NCBI RefSeq assembly: GCF_029784135.1
Contig: NC_073745.1
Coordinates: 84,768,666 to 84,832,665, forward strand
DNA length: 64,000 bases
Origin: Toxorhynchites rutilus septentrionalis
Lineage: Eukaryota > Arthropoda > Insecta > Diptera > Culicidae
Direction of reading: 5' to 3'
The position numbers and the translations under genes are program-made. A model generated the notes under the pieces. The model saw only the letters and a program-made list of their open reading frames with translations, was not told where the DNA came from and ran no database searches. Positions 22,047 to 33,629 of the stretch are shown here, piece by piece (within the stretch, counting starts at the first letter, position 1; the number at the start of each line of letters is the position of its first letter).

Positions 22047-22920
22047 ATGCATCCAATATTGGATACGAAAATATCCTACTGATGGGGAAGAATAATCTTC
22101 AGAAGCTATCCTGTTAATTGCGATTGATTGGAAAATCACAAAACCAAATGTATTTGGTCACAGTGTTACATGGATAGAAAAGATCAAAATAAACTCTTTC
22201 ACATGAATGTAATTTTAAATTCCCAGAGAAACTAGCAGTTTATTTTCCGGATCTTTCTCAATGCTGAATGGCATCCAAACGGAAAGAATTCCATGCGTGT
22301 ATGTGTGTGTGTAGCGGCTGCTTCGATGGTCACCTTCTTTTCTCCTGAAGGATCGGCTTCTCTGTGCTCCCTCACAGTTTCAAACAAACTGCTTGCGTTT
22401 CAGGGCAGATCTCGATCCTTCGCCGTCCAGCATCCTCAGCAACGATGTTGTTTTGTCGATGTCCTCACGAAAAATGAATGCGTCTCACCACCAGAATATC
22501 GCTTAAGTATGCTTTTTGTGCGTGATTGAATCGAGAGAAGGCGTGGTTTACGATGGCAATTTGGAAGGCAAACTAGAGGGGAATGAACTCTTTTAGCTTG
22601 GAACTTTCGGCGACTGAGCAATAATCGATTGCGGGCGCATACAATATTGGATACGGAAATATCCTACTGATGGGGAAGAATAATCTTCAGAAGCTATCCT
22701 GTTAATTGCGATTGATTGAAAAATCACAAAACTAAATGTATTTGGTCACAGTGTTACATGGATAGAAAACTTTCAAATAAACTCTTTCACATGAATGTAT
22801 GTTTAAATTCCCAGAGGAACTGGCAGATTATTTTCCGGATCTTTCTCGATGCTGAATGGCATCCAAACGGAAATAATTCCGCGTGTGTATGTGTGTGTGT
22901 GTGTGTAGCGGCTGCTTCGA
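22047..22920 (+). repeat. Direct duplication of ~280 bp inside the element
   Basis: 22047-22325 and 22640-22920 share CAATATTGGATAC..CCTACTGATGGGGAAGAATA.., GGTCACAGTGTTACATGGAT, TTTTCCGGATCTTTCTC and a GTGTGTGTAGCGGCTGCTTC junction, with few differences. They are separated by about 315 bases. Confidence 0.85.
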
Positions 22921-23296
22921 TATTTTCCCGGGGAACCGTTTGTGGCATCACTCTCCTCCTGATGGATTCATGGCTGGCCTAAGGTGCACAAACAGGCTCT
23001 TGGTGACACCGTTCATCCGCGCTTTCATGATAAACGAAGAGCTTCACCACAACAGCGACAACATGCCCCAATCTCTGTTCAATTAGAACTGAGTGGATTT
23101 CTTTTTTTTTTTTTTTTCACTTAAATTCTTTTTATTTCTTAATTTGGTTTACATTATAATAAAGTACTACATATCAAGTGATCTTTAATTTGCAATGTCA
23201 AGTTTTGTAATGATTTGTATCATACACATTATTCGATTGTTTCATATTCCTATTGTAAAATCATGCCTAAGCTTTTCTAGTTTTTTGTTACCTTTT

Positions 23297-24372
23297 TTGA
23301 CGTAGGACTACGTCTTTCATTTCTATACCGGGGTGTAAAATCAAAGTTTCGAAAACGAAAGCGTTACGCCGGAGACCGAGATTTTGAGTGTTAATAGCTC
23401 CTAAACAACTGAACGAAATAGTATGATAAACACTTCATTCGAAAGATAAAATGTCTACGCGTTCTATACTTGTTACTTTCTGATCCAAAAACTTGTTTCA
23501 ATAGTCTTAAATTTGCTTTCAAAATAGGCTATTGAAATCACCAATCGGTATATAAGCGAGCGCCGCTCGGAAATCCACTCAGTTCAAATTGAACAGCGAT
23601 TGGAGCATGTTGTCGCTGTTGTGGTGAAGCTCTTCATTTATCATGAAAGCGCGGATGAACGGTGTCACCAAGAGCCTGTTTGTGCACCTTAGGCCAGAAG
23701 GGAATCCATCAGGAGGAGAGTGATGCTACAAACGGTTCCCCGGGAAGATCTCGAAGCAGCCGCTACACACACACACATACACGCACGGAATTCTTTCCGT
23801 TTGGATCGAGAAAGATCCGGAAAATAATCTGCCAGTTCCTCTAGGAATTTAAAAATACATTCATGGGAAGGAGTTTATTTGAATGTTTTCTATCCATGTA
23901 ATACTGTGACCAAATATGTTTCAATCAAGTGCTATTAACAGATGGTTATCGAGTTAGCATTAACCACTGGTGGGCTTCCAGTATCGAGGAAAATGTGGAA
24001 ATATCTAATCGTTACTGAAAATAATCAGCCAGTTCCTCTGGGAATTTAAAATTACATTCATATGAAAGAGTTTATTTTAAAGTTTTCTATCCATGTAACA
24101 CTGTGACCAAATACATTAGGTTTTGTGATTTTTCAATCAATCGCAATCAACAGGATAGCTTCTGAAGATTATTCTTCCCCATCAGTAGGATATTTCCGTA
24201 TCCAATATTGGATGCATAAAACCTTGTGCCTCCAAAGTAACGCTCTCGTTTTCGAAGTTCTCCAAATATTCATTCATTCAGAATGAATTCAGATTCAACT
24301 TCATACAAATGATCTCTAAATCAACGATAGTCCTACGTCACCCTTGTGGTTATACCATAGATATAACCCACT
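23297..24372 (+). mobile_element. Helentron-like element nested in the 21.9-24.9 kb copy
   Basis: The left end is TTGACGTAGGACTACGTC (23297-23314). The right end is GATAGTCCTACGTCACCC then hairpin GGTTATACC-ATA-GATATAACC (24348-24368), CCACTTCCTG and a T-run. T-runs lie immediately outside both ends, with no obvious target duplication. It is a reverse copy of the surrounding element, 1.08 kb long. Confidence 0.65.
23541..23583 (+). promoter_or_regulatory. CCAAT / TATA / TCAGT core promoter reading into the element
   Basis: CCAAT at 23541-23545, TATATAAG at 23549-23556 and TCAGT at 23579-23583 are spaced as in a canonical arthropod pol II promoter (TATA start to initiator A is 32 bases). A conserved transcribed-looking stretch with ATG at 23642 follows, but its frame is only 26 codons. 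Repeated at the opposite end (24587-24626, - strand), where the initiator is mutated. Confidence 0.55.
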
Positions 24373-24586
24373 TCCTGTTTTTTTACCTAAATCTAACTTA
24401 TAAGATACCCTCCCCAAATTATTTACATTATCCCAACTTACACTACTTATCTAACTGGAAATAAATATATCTACCCAAACCCAAAGCCGTTACCTTGAAA
24501 GGTAACGACTATGAAGTCAGGTAGCATACTCATACAGATTTTGAATTATTCCGTGTGTTGAGAGAGCGCAACTCTGTTCAAATTAA

Positions 24587-24626
24587 GAGTGGATTTCCGA
24601 GCGGCGCTCGCTTATATACCGATTGG
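24587..24626 (-). promoter_or_regulatory. Mirror copy of the element promoter, initiator decayed
   Basis: On the - strand CCAAT (24622-24626) and TATATAAG (24611-24618) keep the spacing of the 23541 copy, but the initiator reads CCACTCTTAA in place of CCACTCAGTT. Confidence 0.5.
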
Positions 24627-24914
24627 TGATTTCAATAGCCTGTTTTGAAAGCAATTTTAAGACTATTGAAACAAGTTTTTGGATCAAAAAGTAACAAGTA
24701 TAGAACGCGTAGACATTTTATCTTTCGAATGAAGTGTTTATCATACCATTTCGTTCAGTTGTTTAGGAGCTATTAACGCTCAAAATCTCGGTCTCCGGCG
24801 TAACGCTTTCGTTTTCGAAACTTTGATTTTACACCCCGGTATAGAAATGAAAGACGTAGTCCTACGTCAAAATGGATCGCCGAATGTGTTGATGAGAGCA
24901 AAACTCGAGGAAGG

Positions 24915-25080
24915 AATTGTCCGATTTAGGGCTGTCTTTATTCTATCATATTTTCTGTATCAAAAATTTATTCCATGTAACGAAGAACATGTTATTTGCA
25001 AGTGGTTGAAAAATCTTGAACGAGAATTGTGTCTGTAGATAATCTGATATAATGATGAATTTTGGTAGAAGCACTAGGTA
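24915..25080 (+). repeat. Tail sequence of the ~120-bp tandem-array family (copy 1)
   Basis: TTAGGGCTGTCTTTATTCTA.. through GCACTAGG matches 62700-62870 closely (TTATTCCATGTAACG, CATGTTATTTGCAAGTGGTT, GAACGAGAATTGTGT). In both places it lies downstream of the same tandem array, so array and tail are parts of one repeat family. Confidence 0.85.
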
Positions 25081-25169
25081 CTAGGTAAATAAATAAAAGG
25101 GTAGATTAGAAGATCAATCAATGAACAGTTCTGCGATTGGACCCATGAACGTGCGCTTAGTAAGAAAAC

Positions 25170-25403
25170 GTGAATGTGATAACGGTAAATGATTTCTGGG
25201 CAGGACGCAGCCTGTCCAGAAATAAGGTAACAAAAGCTAGTAAGGTAATAAAAATACCCATCGGTGCCTTTGCTACAAGTCCTACCCTCGCTGTTATGGT
25301 AGAGAGTGGACAACTACCATTCGATCGACTCGTTACGAAGATTGTAACTGACCTCGACTATGATGCCCCACTAATATCTCGGGCTCGATTTAAAGAACAC
25401 TAG
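25170..25403 (+). pseudogene. Possible LINE C-terminal coding relic
   Basis: The + frame contains GAFATSPTLAVMVESGQLPF then DRLVTKIVTDL, reminiscent of the post-RT segment of Jockey-group elements (..TSPT..VESG.LPF). Only about 40 residues are informative. It may continue, badly decayed, to about 25800. Confidence 0.35.
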
Positions 25404-25869
25404 AATCAGGATATTCCCGATATATGTGTACATGCGACGGTCATGGAAAGGTTCGAGGAGGTTCGTGTATTAGATCTCCAACATAAATAGAAAATTTAAA
25501 CATTCTACCATATTCTGCCTTTCTGCTACGAAGGTCCCCTATTTTCGATTATTTGCATCTTCATAAAAAGCTACAACAAACTTTGTGACCTTTGCAATCG
25601 ATGAAGGTAATGGAATTTGACTTGAAAAACAGAAACGATCTTAGGTACTTTTGTACCCGCATGCATTTTTGCACTACGAATTGTGTGCGGACTTCAAAGG
25701 CGATATGAACACAACGCTTTGGCTCGGTTATTCAAGACTACGTTGGAAGATATCCCTTCATGTCTTCAGCTCACTAAGGTTCTACGTATACCGTTTGGCA
25801 ATATGTTGATAACAATTTGCTGCGATAACGACGATAACGTCGATTGAACAATATGCGTTCAATTGAAAT

Positions 25870-26253
25870 GGCAATATCAAAACTGAGTGCCTGAAGTTCA
25901 TCAAATCAAGCAAATTTGCGGTTCGAGAAGTACGTAAAGCTGGGAGATACAATAACTTTAGAGGGAAAAAAAGTTAAATAGATTGATCGTTTAGTCATTC
26001 TTCCGTTCACATATTTCGGAAGTCCACGATGAATGAAATGAACAAGGCATCATGTCATACGTCAGACCTGCAACGAAGAACGTAATCTATCACAATGTAT
26101 GAATTGAACTAAATTGGGATTTTTTCGCAACTGAATTCGGAAATTGTTTCATTCAATCGCTGGTTTGATCAATAATTTAAACAATACACCCAAATGATTA
26201 CTAAGTCCTTGGTAGTCCTACGTCAATCTTGTGGTTATATCTTAGGTATAACC
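25870..26253 (+). mobile_element. Helentron-like element, 3' part with hairpin end
   Basis: The body resembles 40290-40690 (AATTTGCGGTTCGAGAAGTA.., GAAACTGTTTCATTCAATC). It ends GTAGTCCTACGTCAATCTTG, hairpin GGTTATATC-TTA-GGTATAACC (26233-26253), CCACCTATAG and a T-run. Its single CGTTTAGTCATTC block (about 25999) is the empty-site counterpart of the 50-bp LINE-tail insertion seen at 40358-40407. The 5' end was not found. Confidence 0.7.
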
Positions 26254-26699
26254 CACCTATAGTTTTTCTAAACGAGTTTCAGCTGTGAACTTGCAAGTGC
26301 AAACGTCTATATAGTCCCGTTTCCACCAGAGAACTGTACTCGTGTTATCGATCCAACATACGCTGTGATGTAATTCGGTTCGATTGAGGTCCCCATTGAA
26401 TTCACGCCTTTGTATTTTTGCATCATATGCACACATCGATATTGTTTTCATGCGTTGCCAAATGTTTTTTGAGGACGTTAGATTCTAAAGTAATGCACAA
26501 AATAATGAAAAGCAAACTGTTTCTATTTTTTTGCTATGAGAGAGCTGGAGACTTATTCAGATCTATCGTTAAATTTTCGAGAATTCGTGGATTGTTTCCA
26601 TGTTAAAAGTGGTGTCAAAGTGCGCAAATCGAATGCGAAGAAAGTATTTTACTGCGTGGTTGAAAACTGTTGAAAATTTGTGGGAAATGTATTCTTGCT

Positions 26700-27568
26700 A
26701 AAAAAATTCGAGGGGTTGTATCCGAGACACGACCGCTTAGGTCGTAGGACTACGCAATCTTGTTTTTTCAAATTTGTTGGTTTATTATTTCGGATATTAT
26801 CTGCGAATACGTCGAAGTTCATAAAAAACTCTTTAGTAAAAATCTCCGGGGACCCTGAAAAGGATTAATGGCTTGCGTGCTTTCGTAGAATCATTTCTAG
26901 AAGCAACGATTCTGTCTTGCCTTTGCGAGAACAATACACTAATTGATTATATGTCGCAATTTGTTTCTTTATATCAATGCACACATTGTACTGAGTATTT
27001 AACGAGAGGCATCTTCCGTGCGATAAACTTCAAGCGTTCACAACTTGAGGGGAAACATGAAACACAAAACGAGCATAATAAGCGACCTCTGTTGTTTCGG
27101 GCACAGAAAGATTCTGAGAATTTTCCTCAGAGGAGATGCAATACTCATATGCTAGCGACAGCTTACTCACTTCGCAAATATTCTCTTTTCGCTATCCCCT
27201 TTCGTTGTTTCTATTCTTCTTCTTCTTCTACTTCTTCTCCTTTATTTACGGAGACTTGAAATCAAACGATTCATTCGTCTCCGACTGTTTCTATTCTAGC
27301 GGCTGCATAAGTTGCTCGTCATTGACAGCTCTGTTCGGGAAAGCACACAAATGAACAGAACATATGTATGGGGAAATGGAAATCAATTTTCATCAATTGT
27401 AATGTATAGAATATCAAACAAATCTTATAAAATTTCCGATTCGATTGGTATGCAAATCGTTAAAATCCGTTCGTAGCAAAAATAGCTATTAACATTAACT
27501 TTATTTCATAAAAACGTGACCTGTTTTCTGATTTGGCACCCTTAATGTAAGACGTAGTCCTGCGTCAA
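26700..27568 (-). mobile_element. Helentron-like element, complete copy
   Basis: The left end carries an A-run, hairpin GGTTGTATC-CGA-GACACGACC (26714-26734) and GGTCGTAGGACTACG. The right end is GACGTAGTCCTGCGTCAA (27551-27568) followed by AA. The body near 27100-27540 is the inverted match of 29800-30200 (GCTCTGTTCGGGAAAGCACA..). Length about 0.87 kb, non-coding. Confidence 0.65.
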
Positions 27569-27959
27569 AATTATAAAAATATATTAATATTCACAAAGTC
27601 CAGAGTTTCAGTGTCGCTCTGTACATCGAGCAACACATGTACATGTTAATGTTCATAGTTAATTTGATAATATTATTGCTTCTCTATTTTGAGAATGGTT
27701 TGTTCCACTCAGTGCAAGCATTCAGTGTTCATACATAACATATGCACTGTATAGAAATACGAATGAGAATTTTTTGTATTTCGATTTTTGTATTTCGTCC
27801 CTTTTTCACGTCATTTACTCATCTTATTGAGTAAGCCTCAGTTTAAGGAAATATGTGATATGGGATGAGCTGATGACATCACTGTACATTCCGTATCACA
27901 TACAAAATGTAGCACAATATTTGTATACGCCAAAGCACAATATGTGCATATGCCAAAAC

Positions 27960-28478
27960 AATATTCACGATTCAACAGTCATCCAGCTAGCAACCAGTCG
28001 GCGGCGACTGGGAAGGTATCCAAAATTGCTTTTCGCAAGGCCGGGAAATGAGAATTTTAGGTTTAGTTTTCCAAATTGTCCTTTTTCAATACTGAAGGCG
28101 AATAAACTGAAGAAGTTGAAAGCCTTTATAACTCGAGACATCATCATCATCGTCACCATTAACACGTTTAATGACAAAGCATTAATAGAAGAAACAAAAA
28201 ATAAAAAGACAGTGCCAAAAGGAAGTGAGAAGGAAATGAGAAACGTTGTTGAAATAAAACACTCATCGAAATCCAACTAAAATCGAAACCATCAACACCA
28301 TTGATGGCATCAAAGTTATAATCCAGAAACATCAACGCCAATGAAAACATGAAAGGTTTTTAAGGACCACCAAAATTTTCATATTATCATTTGAAAAACT
28401 CGAACGAATGAAAATAAAACAATATTTTTAAATGTGGTATAGTCCTACGTCTATCCGGTTACGTCACCGACGTTACCC
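27960..28478 (+). mobile_element. Helentron-like element, 3' end with a third hairpin type
   Basis: GTATAGTCCTACGTC (28439-28452) is followed by GGTTACGTC-ACC-GACGTTACC (28457-28477, one mismatch), CTCACGCA and a T-run. The upstream body (CAGTCATCCAGC.., GGTTTAGTTTTCCAAATTG) is homologous to 50580-50770. The 5' boundary is uncertain. Confidence 0.5.
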
Positions 28479-28479
28479 T

Positions 28480-29789
28480 CACGCATTTTTTGCTTTTCAA
28501 CGTGAACATGTTTTTTTTCGAAAAAAACTTTGTTTTAGTGTCCCGCACTGGCACCATTCAGGCAAATGATACGCCACTCTCTTATCCTTGGCTTATGAAA
28601 TTTTCGCCAGCGAGCATGATATGGATATCACAAAAAAAGAATGTGTGGGCGTCTACTACAGTAACCAACTCTGTTACGGAAATTTGCGACATCCTTATCC
28701 TTCGTTATGGCCACGACGCCACCACGCTGTTGGAGGAAGCTGCAATCGTTTCTGGTGCCGTGTCGGAGATTCTGTTCGCGCTAGCACCCAAAACGCTAGG
28801 GGACCATTTTAGAACACAACATAACGGTGATGGCACCAGCCAGTAGGAAATTATCGATCCGTGCTTTTATTTTTTTCTTCTCGCGTCTCTTGTATCCCAT
28901 CTCGTCGGTTCATTCATCGTTAGGTCATTCGTGGGGCTGTGTGGATGTGAGTGCGAAAGCTTCGGCAGTCCAGCATGCAGAACACACGGTACGCGGTGTA
29001 TTCGTTACTAGGTGTAGTGGTGTACTATTTATGTAGTGGGGCTCTGTGTGAAGCACAGTAATGCTAGTGGAGCCTTCACGATGTTCCTGTTATAGTTGCT
29101 ATTCGTTCAAGATTCTTGCATATATCGAATGAATGTTCTAATGGCCCAGAAGGCGGCTTTCCTTTTTTGGTTTGCGTTTCTTGCTCGGCTGACCTATTAC
29201 TCAGAGAAAGTGTAAGTCGTTTGTTACTTGTTAGGCTAATCGTATGATTTCGAGAATATATTACTGATTAAGTAAACGGAAAATGCAGTGGGGGTTACGT
29301 TATTGTAGGGTAAGATTATTATTTATACGCCGAATACGTATCGTAGTGTATGAAGGTCATATGTTTATCGTTGCAATGAAGGCAGGAGGCATGACTTTAT
29401 TTGGCATTCATTGATCAGATTTAGCATACGCAAATTTGGCTTGGAAATGAATATTACTAAACATATTTTTAGGATTATCTGTTTCATGGTTCTGGAAATA
29501 TTTACTAAAACTAGAATATCACTGGAAAAGTCGTCTCAACCTATATTGGTTATATAAAAATGAACAAAATTACTTTTGTTTACTATTATTATGGTGAATA
29601 AAACAACTCTGATTCTTATGGCTCTTATGCCCTTGTGTCATTATTATCATCATTGTCTTTATCATTATTTTTTATCGTTTTTCATACGCGTCTTGCAGAC
29701 TGACGGTAAGTCAAGACACTGAGCCACTTTGCATGTCACTTGGGAAATAAAAAGCGGGGTTAGTAAAGGAAAACTCAAACGCTTCTTTT
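28480..29789. other. Intergenic stretch without recognisable genes
   Basis: Two overlapping frames (28490-28846, 28588-28812) are open for 118 and 74 codons but resemble nothing I recognise and have no conserved motif. Part of 28860-29110 is relatively GC-rich. No terminal repeats were seen. Confidence 0.4.
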
Positions 29790-30211
29790 TTGACGTAGAA
29801 CTACGTCTTTCATTAAGGGTGTCAAATCAGAAAACAGGTCACGTTTTTATGAAATAAAGTTAACGTTAATAACTATTTTTGCCGCGAACGGATTTTGGCG
29901 ATTTACATACTAAAGGAATCGGAAATTCCGTAAGATTTGTTTAATGTGTTAAACATTAGAATCTCTTGGTTTGTAAATGGTTAAAATTCATGAAAACTTT
30001 AAGCGTTTCCATTTTCCCATACATTTGTTCTATCCATTTGTGTGCTTTCCCGAACAGAGCTGTCAATAACGAGCAACTTATCGACGACCAACGGAGGGGA
30101 AATCGTAGGATTAAAAGTCTCCGTGAGCAAAGGATAAGTAGAAGAATGAAGGGGAATACTTGCCTAGAGTATAAACAGCGAATCTCGCTGAGACAAACTT
30201 TCATTCGGCAT

Positions 30212-31325
30212 TAGAGATGGGCAAATCAGCTCATCACGGTGGGCGGCTCAGAGCCCTTTAGCTCATACAAGAGAGCTGCTCATTTGGAGCAGCTCTTCAT
30301 CTCAGTTGAATTTTGCGGTTGTCCACACAATTGCATAACTACCATGGGACATTTTATAGTGTGCATTTTCATAATGGACGGAAAGCAGAAAAATAAACGA
30401 ATTTAATATACAATTGTACACAAACAAAAACTAATATGAATTCTAATAATATGATATAAAACAAAAATTGAATGCTGCAATCCAACATAGAAGATGCTTA
30501 GGATATGCTGAACTTAAACAACAGAAAAACCTGCAGTAGCCAAATAAAATGCCTTCAGAAATATTGGCCGACACAACGTCTTTTGATAAAACTTCCGAGA
30601 TATTTTTTGCATCCAAGTATATAAAAATAAATCCATTAATAGGCGCAACGAGAAATAATTCTTCGCGATGACAAAGGTAACAAAAAGACCATTATAAATC
30701 ATTAGCATTTATACCGGGTTGTTTCTGAATTGTTTTGATTCAGCACGCGGAAATAAGTTTATGTGTTTCAACAGTCATGTTTAAATAACAATATAATATA
30801 GTAATTTCATTTACAAGCATATAATAATGTTTATTATTTTTTGGTAACGAACGATTGAATATCTTCAAAACAAAAACCTTTTTCCTATCTGGCATCTCTG
30901 CTAAAGCTAAAGAAGAAGAGGGACACACGAAAACAAACTGACGTCATATCATAAAACGCGGGAGACGAAAAATTCTTTCGCGTCTCAAAATTCACACTCT
31001 CTGCAGCTTTTGCGCTCCACAGCTATGCAGCTCAGCAGCTCAACAGCTCAGCAGCTCATCCGCTCAGCTGCTCATCCGCTCAGCTGCTCATCAGCTCAGC
31101 TGCTCGTCAGCTCAACAGCTCAGCAGCTCATCAGCTCAACAGCTCATCAGCTTAACAGCTCATCAGCTAAACAGCTCATCAGCTCAACAGCTCATCAGCT
31201 CATTAGCTCAACAGCTCCGTAATGAGCTGATGAGCTGCGTTGTTTTGATTGCGAACCGATCCGAATCCGCTCACTATAATGAAGCGATTCGAATGAACAG
31301 CTCATGAGCGGATGGCACATCTCTA
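30212..31325. mobile_element. Non-autonomous hAT-type element
   Basis: TAGAGATGGGC starts the element and GCACATCTCTA ends it. The 8-bp sequence TTCGGCAT flanks both sides (30204-30211, 31326-31333), the hAT target-duplication length. Both subterminal regions are crowded with AGCTCAT/ATGAGCT words, which resemble clustered transposase-binding sites, and the right side expands into a minisatellite. No transposase frame, 1114 bp. Confidence 0.88.
31010..31222 (+). repeat. CAGCTCA-based minisatellite inside the hAT element
   Basis: About 25 imperfect copies of an 8-9-base CAGCTCAT/CAGCTCAA word run head to tail. They produce a low-complexity frame of Ser/Thr/Ala/Gln that is not a real protein. 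Isolated copies of the same word lie at the left end of the element. Confidence 0.9.
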
Positions 31326-31333
31326 TTCGGCAT

Positions 31334-31887
31334 CGGACTGTTGAGCAATCCAGTTCACTTTGCTTTCGCTGCGGTTCGATCTAAGATTGGACCCCACCAG
31401 TGGTAATCCAACTTGGATATCGTCGTTTGGTTTTTCTGTTTCTGTTTTTCTGTTTTTCGCGTTATTCGTATCGTGTGTTTTTTCCGCGTCATAAATTGGA
31501 CGCTTCGCGTAGTGTGTAATGAGTAAGAAGAAGAGGAATGCAGGCTCGAGCCCTGCAAAAAACGAACGCATTGCCAGGGGCAATAAAATTTCGAGGCAAG
31601 CGTCATCTAATGATGCACGCAATGTTGGTGCAGTGAAAAGCGCTCGCACTGAACCGAGCCTTCGCGAGTGGGACACCGCATCGAATAACAGCGGAGTAGG
31701 CGATTTCGGCGCGTCGGTCGAAAATGTAAACGCCGTTACCCAGGCAGCAACCAAAATCAAGCTCCCCACGCTGGTGGTGAAGGCGGTCGCTCTTGACAAA
31801 CTCATCAGCGAATTCGCATTGATGGGTGTTACAGCAGAATACAAGCTGTGTGGCATAATTCAGTCTTTTTCCAAGCAGTTAACATAG
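31334..31887 (+). pseudogene. 5' end of a Jockey-like LINE: leader and truncated ORF1 (gag-like)
   Basis: The open frame from ATG 31519 to TAG 31887 gives 122 residues: a basic, Ser/Asn-rich start (MSKKKRNAGSSPAKNER..) followed by KIKLPTLVVKAVALDKLISE and GVTAEYKLCGI. That order (PxxVVKxVxLxKLI..GVxAEYKLCGI) matches the segment before the RNA-binding and zinc-knuckle part of Jockey-clade ORF1 proteins in insects. Sequence diverges after GIIQSF, so the knuckles and ORF2 are missing. The leader 31334-31518 is plausibly the LINE 5' UTR with its internal promoter. Confidence 0.6.
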
Positions 31888-32760
31888 TTTGTTTTCCGTC
31901 ATCATAAGGGCTTCGTTGGTGCCTTTGAGAATGCATCAATGCATTAAACTGACGTTATGGCGAAGCAAGCGTTAAGGTTGTGCGCCAAAAAAATATTTGG
32001 GGAATACCAAGCATCTTGAATGTCTTACTGGAATGTTATAAGTTATTTGGGTTCGCGTGCCAGTCGCAAAACAGCCTTCAACTAGGATTGCACTAAATGT
32101 GACAGCTGCGCTTCTCTCGAGCATGAGAAAGTAATGCAACTTTTTTCGATGCCAGTAATATTAACAGAAGCGTTTCTTTTGAGAATAGCGTAAAATGATG
32201 AGAAGTATTTATATTCATAGTAGTTTCAAGCCACCAATGTATGGCTCTGTATGCATGCTATGGCGAACGCTTGTTTGGCGCTTGGTTTACGTTGTACGAA
32301 CGATGCCTAGAGGTGCGATTCCTTCGAGGCAATACTAAATAACATGTAGCTGATATTTGATACTTCCAAGTGTTGTCATTGTTGTTGTTTCCATGCGGTG
32401 CCAAAGATATATTGATGTAATTATGAGATGTGGAATAATGGTGCTGGTGCAACATGTATATAATCGAGTCTATTTCAATTGCGAAAAAGGCCACCGGAAT
32501 AGCGTTCGAGGTATGAAATAAATTGCGACATACGATCAGCTAGTATATTGTTTTGCGAGGGCATGAATGAATCATCAATCAATTATCGTCAACTGATTCT
32601 ACAATGAAAAATCCATTTCAGAGATTATTCTACTAAGCAGTTGTTTCTAAAATTTCACAACATTATAGAATAATATCCGAAGGTATGAACAAGCGACTTA
32701 TATGAAATAACAGTGTAGTTCTACATCAACAATGCGGTCGTATCTTGGACACAACCTCCT

Positions 32761-33629
32761 ATAATTTTTTTTAATATATTCACCTATTCTAATGAAACGC
32801 CCTACTCATCATGGCGATAAATTTTGTATTTTCGGCAGAAAACAGACGGAAAATGGTACCATTCCCAAATCACATCCACCCAAGGTTGTCTGATGTTCGA
32901 AAAACATTCTCTTCGGAGTCAACAATCGTCCTCGTCGCATAATAAATACTCATTGGATTTTGTTCCTATGTGTCTGCTTTTTGTTCGAATCATTGGGGAG
33001 ATTTACATATATGCGACTGGAATACTGAAAAAGACTTGAATCAATGCGATGATGATGAGAAATCGGCTAGGAAAAAGATAATAAGAAAGTTAAAAAAAAT
33101 CTCATGGGGAAGCAACTTTTCCACCACCCGAAAGAGTCAATGTCTTGCTGCGTGGGTGGGAGCGAATCGAGAAAAAATTTTACTGCATTCACCGGAAGGT
33201 TGTCATGGTTTGATTCATCCTTCGCACACACATTTGTGTGGAATCCTGAGAGGATTAGATAGGTTCGACTGGGTTCCGGAATATTGATCCTGGGAATCAC
33301 GGTTGATTTGATAACAAACATATTTCACTTCCACCCTTGTCGGGATGAGACCAACCAATCTGGGCGGCGCCTTCATTTTGTTCGGTAGGTATGCGTGAGA
33401 TAAAATAACCACGCAATTATCTGCCACCACGGCCTTATGGCAAACTATTTAAACTTATCAAGTTCAAGCACGCTTACAACTGATGAGCAGGGATGCCAGA
33501 TTTTTATTTGTGCAGATCCATAGACTTTTTCGGATTTTTTAATTTTTTACAATGAATCGAATAAAAAGTGCATAAAAGGTGCAGTGCGAAATCATAGTGC
33601 ATTACCACGCACAAACATTTCGCAAACTT
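32761..33629. other. Intergenic stretch without recognisable genes
   Basis: No family could be recognised in the frames here (for example 32970-33287). It is AT-rich and contains a T-run at its left border belonging to the element end at 32756. Confidence 0.4.

Larger units (their letters stand above)
21886..24870 (-). mobile_element. Large Helentron-like element interrupted by a second, inverted copy
   Basis: The left end carries the hairpin GGTTATATC-TAT-GGTATAACC (21888-21908) and motif GGTGACGTAGGACTATC. The right end carries GACGTAGTCCTACGTCAA (24853-24870). A reverse-oriented copy lies inside at 23297-24372, which makes 21.9-22.3 kb and 24.1-24.4 kb, and 23.3-23.6 kb and 24.6-24.9 kb, inverted repeats. 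A ~280-bp segment (22047-22325) is also directly duplicated at 22640-22920. There is no recognisable Rep/helicase. Confidence 0.65.
29790..32756 (+). mobile_element. Helentron-like element carrying two later insertions
   Basis: The 5' end is TTGACGTAGAACTACGTC (29790-29807). The 3' end is GTAGTTCTACATCAACAATG then hairpin GGTCGTATC-TTG-GACACAACC (32736-32756), CTCCTATAA and a T-run. The body near 32360-32560 matches 53830-53970 in inverted orientation. A hAT element (30212-31325) and LINE ORF1 sequence (from 31334) sit inside. Pairing of these two ends is inferred from orientation and order. Confidence 0.5.

Noticed and set aside
22280..23800. Histone gene fragment next to the TATA/initiator promoter
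   Set aside because: The promoter resembles those of histone genes, but no reading frame in either orientation gives histone sequence.
31010..31222. 70-codon frame made of Ser/Thr/Gln/Leu repeats, or a CRISPR-like array
   Set aside because: It is translation of the CAGCTCA minisatellite inside a hAT element. There are no spacers, the units are head to tail, and the genome is eukaryotic.
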